From Metapseudomonas boanensis (GTDB taxonomy: Bacteria; Pseudomonadota; Gammaproteobacteria; Pseudomonadales; Pseudomonadaceae), in contig NZ_JAGTIS010000026.1 in NCBI RefSeq assembly GCF_018704125.1, positions 1 through 42,423 on the forward strand: a stretch of DNA of 42,423 bases, written 5' to 3'. This document shows, piece after piece, positions 25,911-34,470 of this stretch. Numbering within the stretch: position 1 is the stretch's first letter; each line of letters begins with the position of its first letter. The translations under genes were made by a program, and so were the position numbers. The notes beneath the pieces are model-generated. The model was not told the DNA's origin. It searched no databases and saw only the letters and a list, made by a program, of their open reading frames with translations.

Positions 25911-26873
25911 TTACCTCATCCCCAATTTATGCCGCGCCGCATACAGGCACACCATTTCCATCGCCAGGGTCGCGCCGGCCAGGGCGGTGACTTCGGCGTT
26001 GTCGTAGGGTGGCGCCACTTCCACGACATCCATCCCCACCAGGTTGATGCCACGCAGCCCGCGGAGGATTTCCAGCGCCTGGTGGCTGGTGAGGCCGCCG
26101 CACACTGGCGTGCCGGTGCCGGGGGCGAAGGCGGGGTCCAGGCAGTCGATGTCGAAGGTCAGATACACCGGGTTGTCGCCCACCCGCGCGCGGACGCGTT
26201 CAGCGATCTGCTCAGGGGTGTGGCGGTGCACTTCGCGCGCATCCAGCACTTGGAAGCCCATCACGTCGTCATTGGTGGTGCGCAGGCCGATCTGCACCGA
26301 GCGCGCCGGGTCCACCAGTCCCTCGCGGGCGGCGTGGTAGAACATGGTGCCGTGGTCGATGCGCTTCACCTCTTCGTCCGGCCAGGTGTCGCTGTGGGCG
26401 TCGAAGTGGATCAGCGACAGCGGGCCGTGCTTCGCCGCGTGGGCCTTGAGCAGCGGGTAGCTGATGAAGTGATCGCCGCCCAGGGTGAGCATGGCCGCGC
26501 CGGACTCGAGAATGCGCGCGGCATGAGCCTGGATGATTTCCGGGGTGGCCTGCGGAGTGCCATGGTCGAAGGCGCAGTCACCGTAATCGATCACCGCGAG
26601 GTGGTCGAAGGGGTCGAACTCCCAGGGGTAATGGCGAGCCCAGGCCATCTGCACCGAGGCAGCGCGGATCGCACGCGGCCCGAAGCGGCTGCCGGGGCGG
26701 TTGGTGGTGGCGGTGTCGAAGGGCACGCCACTCACCACCAGGTCGACGCCGCGCAGGTCGCGGCTGTAGCGGCGGCGCATGAAGCTGGTGATGCCGGCGT
26801 AGGTGGGTTCGGCGGCCGTGCCGTAGAGGCTGTCACGGGTGATGGCCTGATCGTTTTCGAAGGCGTGGTCCAT
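25911..26873 (-). CDS. speB: Agmatinase (ureohydrolase)
   Basis: A 320-residue arginase-superfamily enzyme that hydrolyses agmatine to putrescine and urea. All manganese-binding motifs are present: GGDHF (His about 135), HFDAHSDT (Asp158, His160, Asp162) and FDIDCLDPAFAPGTGTP (Asp241, Asp243). The sequence follows E. coli SpeB along its length (VDLVVSGVPFDTAT, MDVVEVAPPYDNAEVTALA). The start is set at ATG 26873, nine bases after a GGAG; ATG 26888 or GTG 26897 would add five or eight residues. It lies downstream of the PotF-like protein on the same strand, so the two probably form an operon for agmatine use. Guanidinobutyrase activity is a less likely alternative. Confidence 0.88.
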   Translation of the reverse strand: MDHAFENDQAITRDSLYGTAAEPTYAGITSFMRRRYSRDLRGVDLVVSGVPFDTATTNRPGSRFGPRAIRAASVQMAWARHYPWEFDPFDHLAVIDYGDCAFDHGTPQATPEIIQAHAARILESGAAMLTLGGDHFISYPLLKAHAAKHGPLSLIHFDAHSDTWPDEEVKRIDHGTMFYHAAREGLVDPARSVQIGLRTTNDDVMGFQVLDAREVHRHTPEQIAERVRARVGDNPVYLTFDIDCLDPAFAPGTGTPVCGGLTSHQALEILRGLRGINLVGMDVVEVAPPYDNAEVTALAGATLAMEMVCLYAARHKLGMR

Positions 26874-26946
26874 CTCATCGGTCTCCATTGATTCCACTCG
26901 CCCTCTGGGGCGAAGGGTGGGGTGGGGCGAGGTAATTGAAAGCTGC

Positions 26947-28026
26947 TCAATACTGGGTACGGAAACTGGTCCAGATCCGCGTGCGTGCGCGCTGGTCTTT
27001 CAACGACTGGATCTGCTCGCTGAACAGACGGTCGCGCACGACCTTGCTTGGGTAGATGTCCGGGTCGCCGGAAACCTCGGGGTCGAGCAACGGGGTTGCC
27101 GCCTTGTTCGCATTGGCGAAGAACTGGCTGTTGGTCAGTTCGGCAATGGCCTCGGGGCGCAGCATGAAGTCGATGAAGGCATGGGCGGCCTCGGGGTGCG
27201 GGGCATCGGCCGGGATCACCATGGTGTCGAACCAGATCAGCGTGCCTTCACGCGGGATGCGGTAGATCAGCTCGAACGGCATCTTCGCCTCGCGGGCCTG
27301 GTCGGCTGCGATAGCGGCATCGCCGTTGTAGGTCAGCGCCAGGCAGATCTCACCCTTGGCCAGGTCATTGATGTGGCGGCCGGAGCCGACGTAGCGCACG
27401 TTCGGCTGCAACTGGGCGAACAGCGCCTGCACGGCTTTGAGATCGGCCTTGTCAGTGCTGTAGGGATCTTCCCCGAGGTAATGCAGGGCAATGCTGATCA
27501 CCTCCTGCGGCGAGTCGATCACGGCGATGCCACAGTCCCTCAGGCGGCTGGCGTATTCCGGCTTGAACAGCAGGTCGAGGCTGTTCAGCGGCGCATCGGG
27601 GATACGCTTGGTCACAGCGTCCTTGTTGATGCCGAGGCCCACGGTGCCCCAGGTGTAGGGCACGCCGAAGCGGTTTTCCGGGTCGACCGTGGCCAACTTG
27701 GCCAGCAGCTCCTGGTCGAGGTTGGCGAAGTGCTTCAACTGGTCGCGCCGTACCGGCTGCACGGCCTGGGCCTTGATTGCCCGAGCCAGGCCGCTGCTGG
27801 CGGGGAAGACTACGTCGTAGCCGCTGCCGCCGGTGAGCAGCTTGGCATCCAGCGCTTCGGCGCTGTCGAAGATGTCGTATTTCACCTCGATGCCGCTCTC
27901 GTCCTTGAAGCGCTGCAAGGCCTGCGGCGGGACGTAGGCGGACCAGCTGTAGAGGTTCAGGACCTTGTCTTCCGCGTGCACGGGCAGCACGCAGGCGAAC
28001 AGGGCAAGCAACAGGGGAAAACGCAT
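26947..28026 (-). CDS. PotF-like polyamine-binding periplasmic protein
   Basis: A 359-residue solute-binding protein with an 18-residue signal peptide (MRFPLLLALFACVLPVHA) and the mature start KVLNLYSWSAYVPPQALQRF, close to PotF/SpuD of Pseudomonas. Internal family blocks include YDVVFPASSGLARAIKAQA, FGVPYTWGTVGLGIN and HAFIDFMLRPEAIAELTN. No ATPase or permease gene is adjacent, so it must work with a transporter encoded elsewhere or act as a sensor-type binding protein. The downstream agmatinase suggests agmatine or putrescine as ligand. It is divergent from the LysR gene at 28138. Confidence 0.9.
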   Translation of the reverse strand: MRFPLLLALFACVLPVHAEDKVLNLYSWSAYVPPQALQRFKDESGIEVKYDIFDSAEALDAKLLTGGSGYDVVFPASSGLARAIKAQAVQPVRRDQLKHFANLDQELLAKLATVDPENRFGVPYTWGTVGLGINKDAVTKRIPDAPLNSLDLLFKPEYASRLRDCGIAVIDSPQEVISIALHYLGEDPYSTDKADLKAVQALFAQLQPNVRYVGSGRHINDLAKGEICLALTYNGDAAIAADQAREAKMPFELIYRIPREGTLIWFDTMVIPADAPHPEAAHAFIDFMLRPEAIAELTNSQFFANANKAATPLLDPEVSGDPDIYPSKVVRDRLFSEQIQSLKDQRARTRIWTSFRTQY

Positions 28027-28137
28027 GGCGGGGCTCCTGGTATCTGGCAGGTGGAGCCATGCTGCGCCGGCCTTTGCTTTGAATAAATATGAAGTGTTCT
28101 ACTTTGGCATCTACAGCCATCAATGTTTGGTGCCACC

Positions 28138-29061
28138 ATGCTCAGCCAGCTCCATGACCTTGACCTGCAACTGTTACGGATCTTCATCTGTGTGGCGGAG
28201 AGCGGCGGCTTCAGTGCGGCCCAGGGCGAACTGGGCGTCGGTCAGTCCACCATCAGCACACAGATGGCCAAGCTGGAGACGCGCCTGGGTTTTCGCCTGT
28301 GCGAACGTGGCAAGGCGGGCTTCCGCCTGACGCCCAAAGGCGAGCAGGTGCTGGCCGCCACGCGCAAACTGTTCGGGGCCATCGAGATCTTCAAGGGCGA
28401 GGCACAAGGCATGGCCGACCTGCTATTGGGGGAGCTGCGCATCGGCCTGTCGGAATCGCTCGACGATCAGGTGTTGCAACGCCTGGGCGCGGCCATCGGG
28501 CGATTTCGCCAGCGCAACCAGGCGGTGCAGTTCGAGCTGATCAGCGCCATGCCCGCCGAACTGGAACGGCGTCTGCTGCAGGATCAGTTGCACCTGGCCA
28601 TCGGCTACTTCTCCGGCAGCCAGGCGGCGCTGGACTACCTGCCGCTGTTCAGTGAGCAGCAGCAATTGTATTGCGGGGTTGGGCATCCGCTGTTCGGGCG
28701 TGCAACGGTCGAACTGGATGATCTGGCCGCCTGCGACCGCGTGCACCACCCCTACCGCTTCGGCGAAAGCCACGAACCCTTCCAGAGCGCCAGCAGCAGC
28801 GCCCGCACTGAGCAGGTCGAAGGCTGCCTCGCATTCATCCTCTCCGGTGCCCATATCGGCTACCTGCCCGAGCACATCGCTGCGCCCTGGGAGACTGCGG
28901 GACGGCTACAGGCCTTGCTACCGGAGCAGACGGGATTTCGCGTGCAATTCCACCTGACGCGCCATCGCGGCCGGCAGCCGAGCGAGGCGCAGGTGGCGTT
29001 CGTGGAAGATTTGATCGGGGTATTCGGGGAGGCTGCCCTCTCCCCCGCCCCCTCTCCCTGA
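28138..29061 (+). CDS. LysR-family regulator next to the agmatine genes
   Basis: A 307-residue LysR regulator with the winged helix LHDLDLQLLRIFICVAESGG then FSAAQGELGVGQSTISTQMAKLE and a complete effector domain. ATG 28138 fits the family start better; ATG 28123 would add five residues. Divergent from the PotF-like and agmatinase genes across 111 bp, which it probably controls; an AAGT-N5-ACTT dyad lies in that gap near 28092. Its last residues (LSPAPSP) are encoded by a dispersed intergenic repeat that has run into the gene end. Confidence 0.88.
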   Translation: MLSQLHDLDLQLLRIFICVAESGGFSAAQGELGVGQSTISTQMAKLETRLGFRLCERGKAGFRLTPKGEQVLAATRKLFGAIEIFKGEAQGMADLLLGELRIGLSESLDDQVLQRLGAAIGRFRQRNQAVQFELISAMPAELERRLLQDQLHLAIGYFSGSQAALDYLPLFSEQQQLYCGVGHPLFGRATVELDDLAACDRVHHPYRFGESHEPFQSASSSARTEQVEGCLAFILSGAHIGYLPEHIAAPWETAGRLQALLPEQTGFRVQFHLTRHRGRQPSEAQVAFVEDLIGVFGEAALSPAPSP

Positions 29062-29076
29062 AGAGGCGAGGGGGTT
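29036..29076. repeat. CCCCCTCTCCC hairpin repeat overlapping a gene end
   Basis: CTCTCCCCCGCCCCCTCTCC followed by GAAGAGGCGAGGGGG, a member of the family at 17090 and 32724. The LysR stop codon (29059-29061) falls inside it, so the repeat supplies both the protein tail and a possible terminator hairpin. Confidence 0.7.
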
Positions 29077-29133
29077 CTGTCCGTGCCGGCTCCAAACGTT
29101 GGGGCCGGCATCACTCCGTGCGGGCGATGAGCG

Positions 29134-29209
29134 TGGGATGGGTTGAGCAACGCGACACCCATCGCTGACTCGGACTGATGGGTATCGCTGCGCTGAACCC
29201 AACCTACGG
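29134..29209. repeat. Dispersed GGGATGGGTT...AACCCAACC repeat
   Basis: GGGATGGGTTGAGC at the left and GCTGAACCCAACCTACGG at the right form an imperfect inverted repeat with the internal unit GATGGGTATCGCTGCGCTGAA. Related to the elements at 19068 and 25816. It fills the gap between the converging LysR and glutamine-synthetase-like genes. Confidence 0.7.
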
Positions 29210-29228
29210 CCCCGCATTGGTTTGGCGG

Positions 29229-30581
29229 TTACATGTACCAGCGGTACTCCCGCGCGCTGACCTCGTTCATGAAGTCCAGATACTCCTGGCGCTTGTTCTC
29301 GCAGTAGACCATCACGAACTCCGAGCCGAGCCCCTCGTTCACCACGGAATGGCTACGCATGGCCGTCACGGCGGTAAGCATGTCCTTGGGGAACTCGATG
29401 CCGCTGGTACGATCTTCGTTGAGCGAAGCGATGGGCTCGCGTCCGGCATCCAGGCCGTGCTCCATGCCGGTGAGGATGGCGGCCAGCACCAGGTAGGGGT
29501 TGGCGTCGGCGCCGGCCAGGCGGTGCTCGATGCGCAGGTTGCGGCCGTCGGATTCGGGGATGCGGATGCACGCATCACGGTCTTCGAAGCCCCAGCTGGC
29601 GCGGCTGGCGGCGTTGACCATGGCGCCGTAGCGGCGGAAGGCATTGTGGTTGGCGGCGAAGATCGGCATGCAATGCGGCAGCAGATCCAGGCAGCCGGCC
29701 ACGGCGTGGCGTAGCGCACGCTGACTATTGCCGGCCAGCAGGTTGTTGCCTTCGCGGTCATAGAGGCTGACGTGGACGTGCATGCCACTGCCTGGCGCAT
29801 GCAGGTAGGGCTTGCTCATGAAGCTGGCGCGGTGGCCGTGCTTGAGGGCGACGCCACGGGTGCTGCGGCAGAACAGGGCGGCCCAGTCGGCGGCCTTGAG
29901 GCCGTCGTCGCAGTGGCCGAAGTTGATCTCGAACTGACCTGGTCCCAGCTCGGCGGTGATGACGTTGGCCGCCACACCCTGCTCATTGGCCGCCTCGACC
30001 ATTTCATGCAGCACGTTGGAGAAGCGCGACAGGCGCTCGATGTGCATGTTCGGCTGGTCGTCCTCGTCTTCGCAGAGCGGGTCGCGCGGGAAAGCCGGCA
30101 GACCGTCCTTGAGCTTGCGGTCGAACAGGTAGAACTCCAGCTCGAAGGCCACCACCGGGCGGATGCCGCGCTTCTCCAGACGCTGGAGCACGCGCGCCAG
30201 CACCTCGCGCGGTTCGAACTCGATCGGCGCCTCGGTACCGTCGGAGCTGATCAGCATCTGGCCCAGTGGCTCCTTCTCCCAGCGCACCGGCTTGAGGGTG
30301 CCGGGGATCAGGCGGCGCGGGGCATCCGGGTCGCCGTCGTTGAAGCAGTAGTCACCGATCGGGTAGAGCCCGCCCTGGGTGCCCAGCAGCACGCAGTTCT
30401 GCGGCACCTTGAGTGGGCTGCCAGCGGCCACCTTCTCCACCATCTCCACGGGGTAGCGCTTACCGTAGAAATGGCCGGGAATGTCCAGGCAGATCAGGTC
30501 GATGTAGCGCACCTCAGGGTATTGGGCACGGAAGGCACGTACTTCGCTGAGCAGATCGGGGTACTGATTTGTTGATGTCAT
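29229..30581 (-). CDS. puuA: Gamma-glutamylputrescine synthetase (glutamine synthetase family)
   Basis: A 450-residue type III-like glutamine synthetase relative. Motifs along the chain: VVAFELEFYLFDRK (metal-binding Glu), ELGPGQFEINFGHCDD, GSGMHVHVSLYDREG, FAANHNAFRRYGAM and NLRIEHRLAGADANPYLVLA. The pattern fits PuuA/SpuI enzymes, which ligate glutamate to putrescine or another mono- or diamine using ATP. The ATG at 30581 has an AGGA site upstream; the longer frame has no family similarity. It is the last gene of a leftward operon with an XRE-cupin regulator and gamma-glutamylputrescine oxidase, which supports the polyamine assignment. The true amine could be another polyamine, since pseudomonads carry several paralogues. 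Confidence 0.87.
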   Translation of the reverse strand: MTSTNQYPDLLSEVRAFRAQYPEVRYIDLICLDIPGHFYGKRYPVEMVEKVAAGSPLKVPQNCVLLGTQGGLYPIGDYCFNDGDPDAPRRLIPGTLKPVRWEKEPLGQMLISSDGTEAPIEFEPREVLARVLQRLEKRGIRPVVAFELEFYLFDRKLKDGLPAFPRDPLCEDEDDQPNMHIERLSRFSNVLHEMVEAANEQGVAANVITAELGPGQFEINFGHCDDGLKAADWAALFCRSTRGVALKHGHRASFMSKPYLHAPGSGMHVHVSLYDREGNNLLAGNSQRALRHAVAGCLDLLPHCMPIFAANHNAFRRYGAMVNAASRASWGFEDRDACIRIPESDGRNLRIEHRLAGADANPYLVLAAILTGMEHGLDAGREPIASLNEDRTSGIEFPKDMLTAVTAMRSHSVVNEGLGSEFVMVYCENKRQEYLDFMNEVSAREYRWYM

Positions 30582-30606
30582 CACAGCAGTCCTGCGGGCT
30601 CTGTCT

Positions 30607-31164
30607 TCAGGTGAATACCCAAAGCACCCGCGTCGGTTTGTCGGAAAGATTGGCGTAGCGGAACTGGGCGTGGGATGGCAGCTGGAAGCTGTCATTCGGA
30701 TACAGGGTTACCGGATCTTCATCATCGCCGTACCAGACGGTCAGCTCACCTTCGAGGACGAAGCCGCCCTGCTCCGAGCTGTCGTCCAGATGGCCTTCGC
30801 CGCTGGTAGCGCCGGGTTCGAGAAGGCTTTCGAGCATGGAGAAGCCACCGGACATGGTCGGCGAAACCAGCACGTCGGTGATGCCGCCAGCGTAATAGAG
30901 CGTGCGGCGCTCGCCGGGACGGGTCACCCAACGCAGTTCGCGCGGCTTGCTCAGGCTGTAGAAGTAGGTGGTCGGCACGCCGAGGGCCTCGCTGATCGCG
31001 GTGAGGTCAGCCACGGTGGGGCGCGACAGGCCGCGCTCCACCTGGGACAGGAAGCCCACGGAGCGGTCGATCCGCGTGGCCAGGTCACCCAGGGTCACGT
31101 TCTTGTGTTTGCGCAGGTCGCGAATCAGGATCGCGAGGCCTTCGATTTCGTCTTGCTTGTCCAT
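30607..31164 (-). CDS. XRE-cupin transcriptional regulator
   Basis: A 185-residue regulator with an N-terminal Cro/C1 helix-turn-helix (LGDLATRIDRSVGFLSQVERG, about 25-45) and a C-terminal cupin beta-barrel (GEGHLDDSSEQGGFVLEGELTVWYGDD). The same layout and size occur in PuuR, the putrescine-responsive repressor of E. coli. It lies between the gamma-glutamylputrescine oxidase (36 bp upstream) and synthetase (25 bp downstream), so it is most likely the local repressor, acting on the palindromes upstream of the operon at 32501-32529. Confidence 0.88.
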   Translation of the reverse strand: MDKQDEIEGLAILIRDLRKHKNVTLGDLATRIDRSVGFLSQVERGLSRPTVADLTAISEALGVPTTYFYSLSKPRELRWVTRPGERRTLYYAGGITDVLVSPTMSGGFSMLESLLEPGATSGEGHLDDSSEQGGFVLEGELTVWYGDDEDPVTLYPNDSFQLPSHAQFRYANLSDKPTRVLWVFT

Positions 31165-31200
31165 CTGTATTCCTTAGAGCCTGCCTTCGACCGCGCGAAC

Positions 31201-32490
31201 TTAAATCACATCACGCAGGCGGTACCAGGCCTTGCCCGCAGCCTCCAGCGGCGCGGCCAGCAAGGCGCCACCCGGGAAACGCGGATTGCCAATGGCTTCG
31301 TAGAGCCCGAGCAACTCGTCATTGCCGAGGATGGCATCGGCCACCGCGCGGGCGCCGGCCAGGGTCGGCAGCACGCCGTGTCCGGAGAAGCCCTGCAGCC
31401 AATAGCGCTGGCCCTTCCGGCCGATGTCAGGCGTACGCTTCATGCTGACGTCGATATGGCCGCCCCAGCCGAACTCGATCTCCACACCTTGCAGCTGCGG
31501 GAACACCCGCTCCAGGTACGGGCGCGTCGCCGCTGGCACGTCCTTCGGCAGACCACCGAGGTAGGTGCAACCGCCGCCGAACAGCAGGCGATGGTCCGGC
31601 GTCAGGCGGAAGTAATCAGGGACGAATTGGTTGTCGATCACGCAGCTGTTGCGCGGCAACAGCGAGCGCGCCAGCTCCGGGTCCAGCGGGGCGGTGGCCA
31701 CCTGGTAGGAGCCCACCGGCAGCAGGCGGCTGGAGAGCTGGCGATCGAGACGATCGACGTAGGCATTGCAGGCCATCACCAGCACCTCGCCGCGCACTTC
31801 GCCCTTGGCGGTGCGGGCCACGTAGCCCGTCGGTGTCTCGCGATACTCCAACACCTGGCTCTGTTCGTAGATGTGCCCACCACCGGCCTCGATGGCAGCC
31901 GCCAAGCCCTGGGCCAGCTTCAGCGGGTTGAGGTGCGCAGCTTCGGGATCATAGAGCGCAGCCTGGTAGCGCGGGCTGTCGATCCACTCGGGCAGCTCGT
32001 CACGACCGATCAGGCGCATCTGGTCGTAGCCCCATTTGTGGATTGCATCTTCCTGGGCTTCTTCCAGCAGTTTGACCCGACGCTGCTGCACTGCTGTCCA
32101 TAGGCTGCCGACGCGGTAGTCGACATCGAAACCGTGACGCTGCGGCAGTTCGCGCATTTCGCTAGCGGCCCAGCGCATGCTGTCCCACAGGCGGCGGGTT
32201 CGTTCCAGGCCCAGGGCCTTCTCCAGCGGAGGCATGTCGCAGGACCAGCCCAGCAACGCCTGGCCGCCATTGCGCCCAGAGGCCGCCCAGGCCACGCGGC
32301 TGGCTTCCAGCAGGGTCACGCGCTTGCCGGCCTGGATCAGGCGCAGCGCGGTGTGCAGGCCGCTGAAGCCGGCGCCGATGATCAGGACCTCAGTGTCTTC
32401 ACTACCCGACAGGGTTGGGCGCAGCGGAATGCTGCCCGGATAGGTGCGGGCGTAGTAGGTGCCGACATGCTGGGCGGACTGCTTGAACAT
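31201..32490 (-). CDS. puuB: Gamma-glutamylputrescine oxidase (FAD-dependent)
   Basis: A 429-residue DAO-fold flavoprotein. The N-terminal dinucleotide motif is GAGFSGLHTALRLIQAGKRV (about 38-57), followed by AASGRNGGQALLGWS, typical of PuuB/PauB enzymes that oxidise gamma-glutamylputrescine to the aldehyde with release of ammonia and hydrogen peroxide. The C-terminal FAD-contact block GHIDVSMKRTPDIGRKGQRY and the GFSGHGVLPTLAGARAVADA segment are also typical. It is the first gene of the leftward operon, with the promoter and operator just upstream. Several paralogues exist in pseudomonads with differing amine preference, so the substrate is by context. Confidence 0.87.
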   Translation of the reverse strand: MFKQSAQHVGTYYARTYPGSIPLRPTLSGSEDTEVLIIGAGFSGLHTALRLIQAGKRVTLLEASRVAWAASGRNGGQALLGWSCDMPPLEKALGLERTRRLWDSMRWAASEMRELPQRHGFDVDYRVGSLWTAVQQRRVKLLEEAQEDAIHKWGYDQMRLIGRDELPEWIDSPRYQAALYDPEAAHLNPLKLAQGLAAAIEAGGGHIYEQSQVLEYRETPTGYVARTAKGEVRGEVLVMACNAYVDRLDRQLSSRLLPVGSYQVATAPLDPELARSLLPRNSCVIDNQFVPDYFRLTPDHRLLFGGGCTYLGGLPKDVPAATRPYLERVFPQLQGVEIEFGWGGHIDVSMKRTPDIGRKGQRYWLQGFSGHGVLPTLAGARAVADAILGNDELLGLYEAIGNPRFPGGALLAAPLEAAGKAWYRLRDVI

Positions 32491-32500
32491 GAAAGCCTCG

Positions 32501-32557
32501 TGAAATTATTGAAATTAAATTTCATGAAAAAATACACGAGATAATTCATAACGCCAA
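32501..32557 (-). promoter_or_regulatory. Promoter and palindromic operator of the puuB-led operon
   Basis: Reading leftward, TTGGCG (32557-32552), a 17-bp spacer and TATTTT (32534-32529) form a sigma-70-like promoter. Immediately downstream are the overlapping palindromes TTTCATGAAA (32520-32529) and TGAAATTAAATTTCA (32510-32524), with a further TGAAATT half-site at 32501. This places a repressor dyad on the transcription start, suitable for the XRE-cupin regulator encoded in the operon. The rest of the 318-bp gap to 32808 holds only the hairpin repeat at 32724. Confidence 0.6.
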
Positions 32558-32723
32558 GCCTGAGCGTTCGAAATAAGCAACATTTGATCCGTCCTTGCAG
32601 GCGTACCAACGGCTATGACCAACAATTAATGACCGCGGACGCCACAATACCCAGTCAAAGGTGGAGAAAATTTCAGACAGCCGGAACGGATCAGCGCAAC
32701 CAGGGCTGCTTGGCAGGACTGAA

Positions 32724-32761
32724 CTCCCCTCTCCCATTAGGAGAGGGGCTGGGGGTGAGAG
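32724..32761. repeat. CCCCTCTCC hairpin repeat (inverted orientation)
   Basis: CCCCTCTCC (32726-32734) pairs with GGAGAGGGG (32740-32748) and is followed by CTGGGGGTGAGAG, the mirror of the 17090 element. It lies between the LysR gene end and the puu operon promoter. Confidence 0.75.
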
Positions 32762-32808
32762 AAGGCGAGCACAGTGACTGATTCACAGAATGAATTCGTT
32801 CCTGCAAC

Positions 32809-33720
32809 TCAGTCTTTTCGCTCAGCCCAGGTCTCGTGTTTCAAGCAATCCGCCACGTAATCAAGAAAACAGGTAATGCGCGAAGCCAGTGCGGTGTTTC
32901 GGTAGTACACGGCATTGATCGGCTGGCGCACTTCCAGCGTGTCGACAGCCAGCACCTGCACCAGGTGCCCCTCGACGCGGTCGGTCTGGGTCATGAATTC
33001 GGACAGGCAAACCAGTCCAGCACCCGCCAGGGCCAAGTGGCGCAGTGTCTCGCCGCTGGAGGCCTTGATGGCCGGGGTGATCGGCAAGCCATCGCCTTGG
33101 GCATGACGCAAGGGCCAGACGTTAAGGCTTTCCGGCTGGGTGAAGCCCAGCAGAGCGTGCCCTGCCAGATCGTCGACGCGCTCGGGCGTGCCATGCGTCT
33201 GCAGGTAGGCGGGGCTCGCCAGCACGCAGATGCGACTGCTACCGAGGGGCCGCGCATGCAGGGTGGAATCGCGCAACGTGCCGATGCGGATGGCGACGTC
33301 GGTGCGCTGCTCGATCAGGTCGATAATCTGCTCGCTGTTGTGCAACTCCAGTTCGATTTCCGGGTAGCGCGCGCGAAAGCCAGCCACCAGCGGCACCAGC
33401 ACATGCAGGACGAAAGGCGACGCGGCGTTCACTCGCAGGCGCCCCGCCGGCCTCTGCCGACGCAGGGCCATCTGCTCCTCAGCCTCCTCCACCGAGGCGA
33501 GAATGCGCCGCGCCTGGACGAGGAACGCCTCGCCCTCCTCGGTGAGCTCCAGGCGCCGGGTGGTGCGGTGCACCAGAGTGACGTCGAGCTTGTCCTCCAG
33601 CCGGCTGAGAGCGCGGCTGACACCCGAAGCGGTCTGCGCCAGGTGCTCGGCGGCGGCCGTGATGGACCCGGTATCGACCACCGTGGTGAACGCTTGCAAT
33701 TCGTCCAGCGTGGTTCTCAT
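32809..33720 (-). CDS. LysR-family transcriptional regulator
   Basis: A 303-residue LysR regulator with the winged helix LDELQAFTTVVDTGSITAAA then EHLAQTASGVSRALSRLEDK and a substrate domain containing RLRVNAASPFVLHVLVPLV. The GVSRAL recognition helix and the ASSGETLRHLALAGAGLVCL block are typical of the CrgA/DsdC-like group common next to oxidoreductase genes. It is divergent from the Sel1-repeat lipoprotein, which is not an obvious metabolic target, so its regulon is unknown. Confidence 0.9.
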   Translation of the reverse strand: MRTTLDELQAFTTVVDTGSITAAAEHLAQTASGVSRALSRLEDKLDVTLVHRTTRRLELTEEGEAFLVQARRILASVEEAEEQMALRRQRPAGRLRVNAASPFVLHVLVPLVAGFRARYPEIELELHNSEQIIDLIEQRTDVAIRIGTLRDSTLHARPLGSSRICVLASPAYLQTHGTPERVDDLAGHALLGFTQPESLNVWPLRHAQGDGLPITPAIKASSGETLRHLALAGAGLVCLSEFMTQTDRVEGHLVQVLAVDTLEVRQPINAVYYRNTALASRITCFLDYVADCLKHETWAERKD

Positions 33721-33846
33721 TCATGACCTCCAGGCAATGATCAATACCTAGATATCTGCTTTTCCGGCAAGAGTCGAGAGCCAGCGAGTGACGGCTTCGA
33801 CGGATGCAACTACCCTCCTCCCTGATTCGAGAAAAGGACGACGCCC

Positions 33847-34413
33847 ATGATTCTCCGCCCACTCCAGCGCCTCACCTGCCTCGGCGCCGTGGCCCTGCTT
33901 GCTGCCTGCACGATGCAGCAAACCACGCCCCCCGCCAGCAGCCCGGCCCCCACAGCGCCTGCCAGTGCACCAGCCAAACCAGCCGAGACGCCAACACCCG
34001 CCACCGATCTGCAGCGCCTCCATCAGCAGGCCATGCGTGGCGACCTCGAAAGCCAGTTCCAGCTCGGTAACCAATACTTCGTCGGCAAGCCGGAGAAGAA
34101 CCTCCAGCAAGCGGCCTATTGGTGGAAGCAGGCAGCCGACAAGGGCCATGCCCAGGCCGCGGTGAGCCTAGCCTTTCTCTACACCGGCCGCGCTGACCCG
34201 GCCCTGGCTGACCCGCTCGCCATGCTCAAGTACCTGAATCAAGCCGCGGCGGCCGGCAACGCCATGGCGCAGCATGTGCTAGGCAGCATGTATGCCCAGG
34301 GCACGGAGGGTGTGCAGAAAGACCTGTACCAGGCCCGCGCGCTCTACCAAAGCGCTTGCGACAAGCAGTACGCACCGAGCTGCGAGGCGCTGAAGAAGCT
34401 GCCGGCGAACTAG
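33847..34413 (+). CDS. Sel1-repeat lipoprotein
   Basis: A 188-residue secreted protein with a lipobox LLAAC (Cys21) after a hydrophobic signal, a Pro/Ala-rich linker (about 24-55) and at least three Sel1-like helical repeats (GDLESQFQLGNQYFVGKPEK, then AAYWWKQAADKGHAQAAVSLAFLY and AAGNAMAQHVLGSMYAQG). Such proteins act as envelope scaffolds. The lipid anchor suggests attachment to the outer membrane. A strong hairpin terminator follows. No specific partner can be named. Confidence 0.88.
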   Translation: MILRPLQRLTCLGAVALLAACTMQQTTPPASSPAPTAPASAPAKPAETPTPATDLQRLHQQAMRGDLESQFQLGNQYFVGKPEKNLQQAAYWWKQAADKGHAQAAVSLAFLYTGRADPALADPLAMLKYLNQAAAAGNAMAQHVLGSMYAQGTEGVQKDLYQARALYQSACDKQYAPSCEALKKLPAN

Positions 34414-34428
34414 CCGACGGTAGAAAGC

Positions 34429-34458
34429 AAGACGCCCGGCATTGGCCGGGCGTCTTTG
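34429..34458. terminator. Bidirectional terminator between lipoprotein and TonB receptor
   Basis: AAGACGCCCGGC (34429-34440) pairs perfectly with GCCGGGCGTCTT (34445-34456) around a 4-nt loop. T-rich on the plus side and A-containing on the other, it can end both converging genes. Confidence 0.88.
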
Positions 34459-34470
34459 TTGGAGCAGGTC

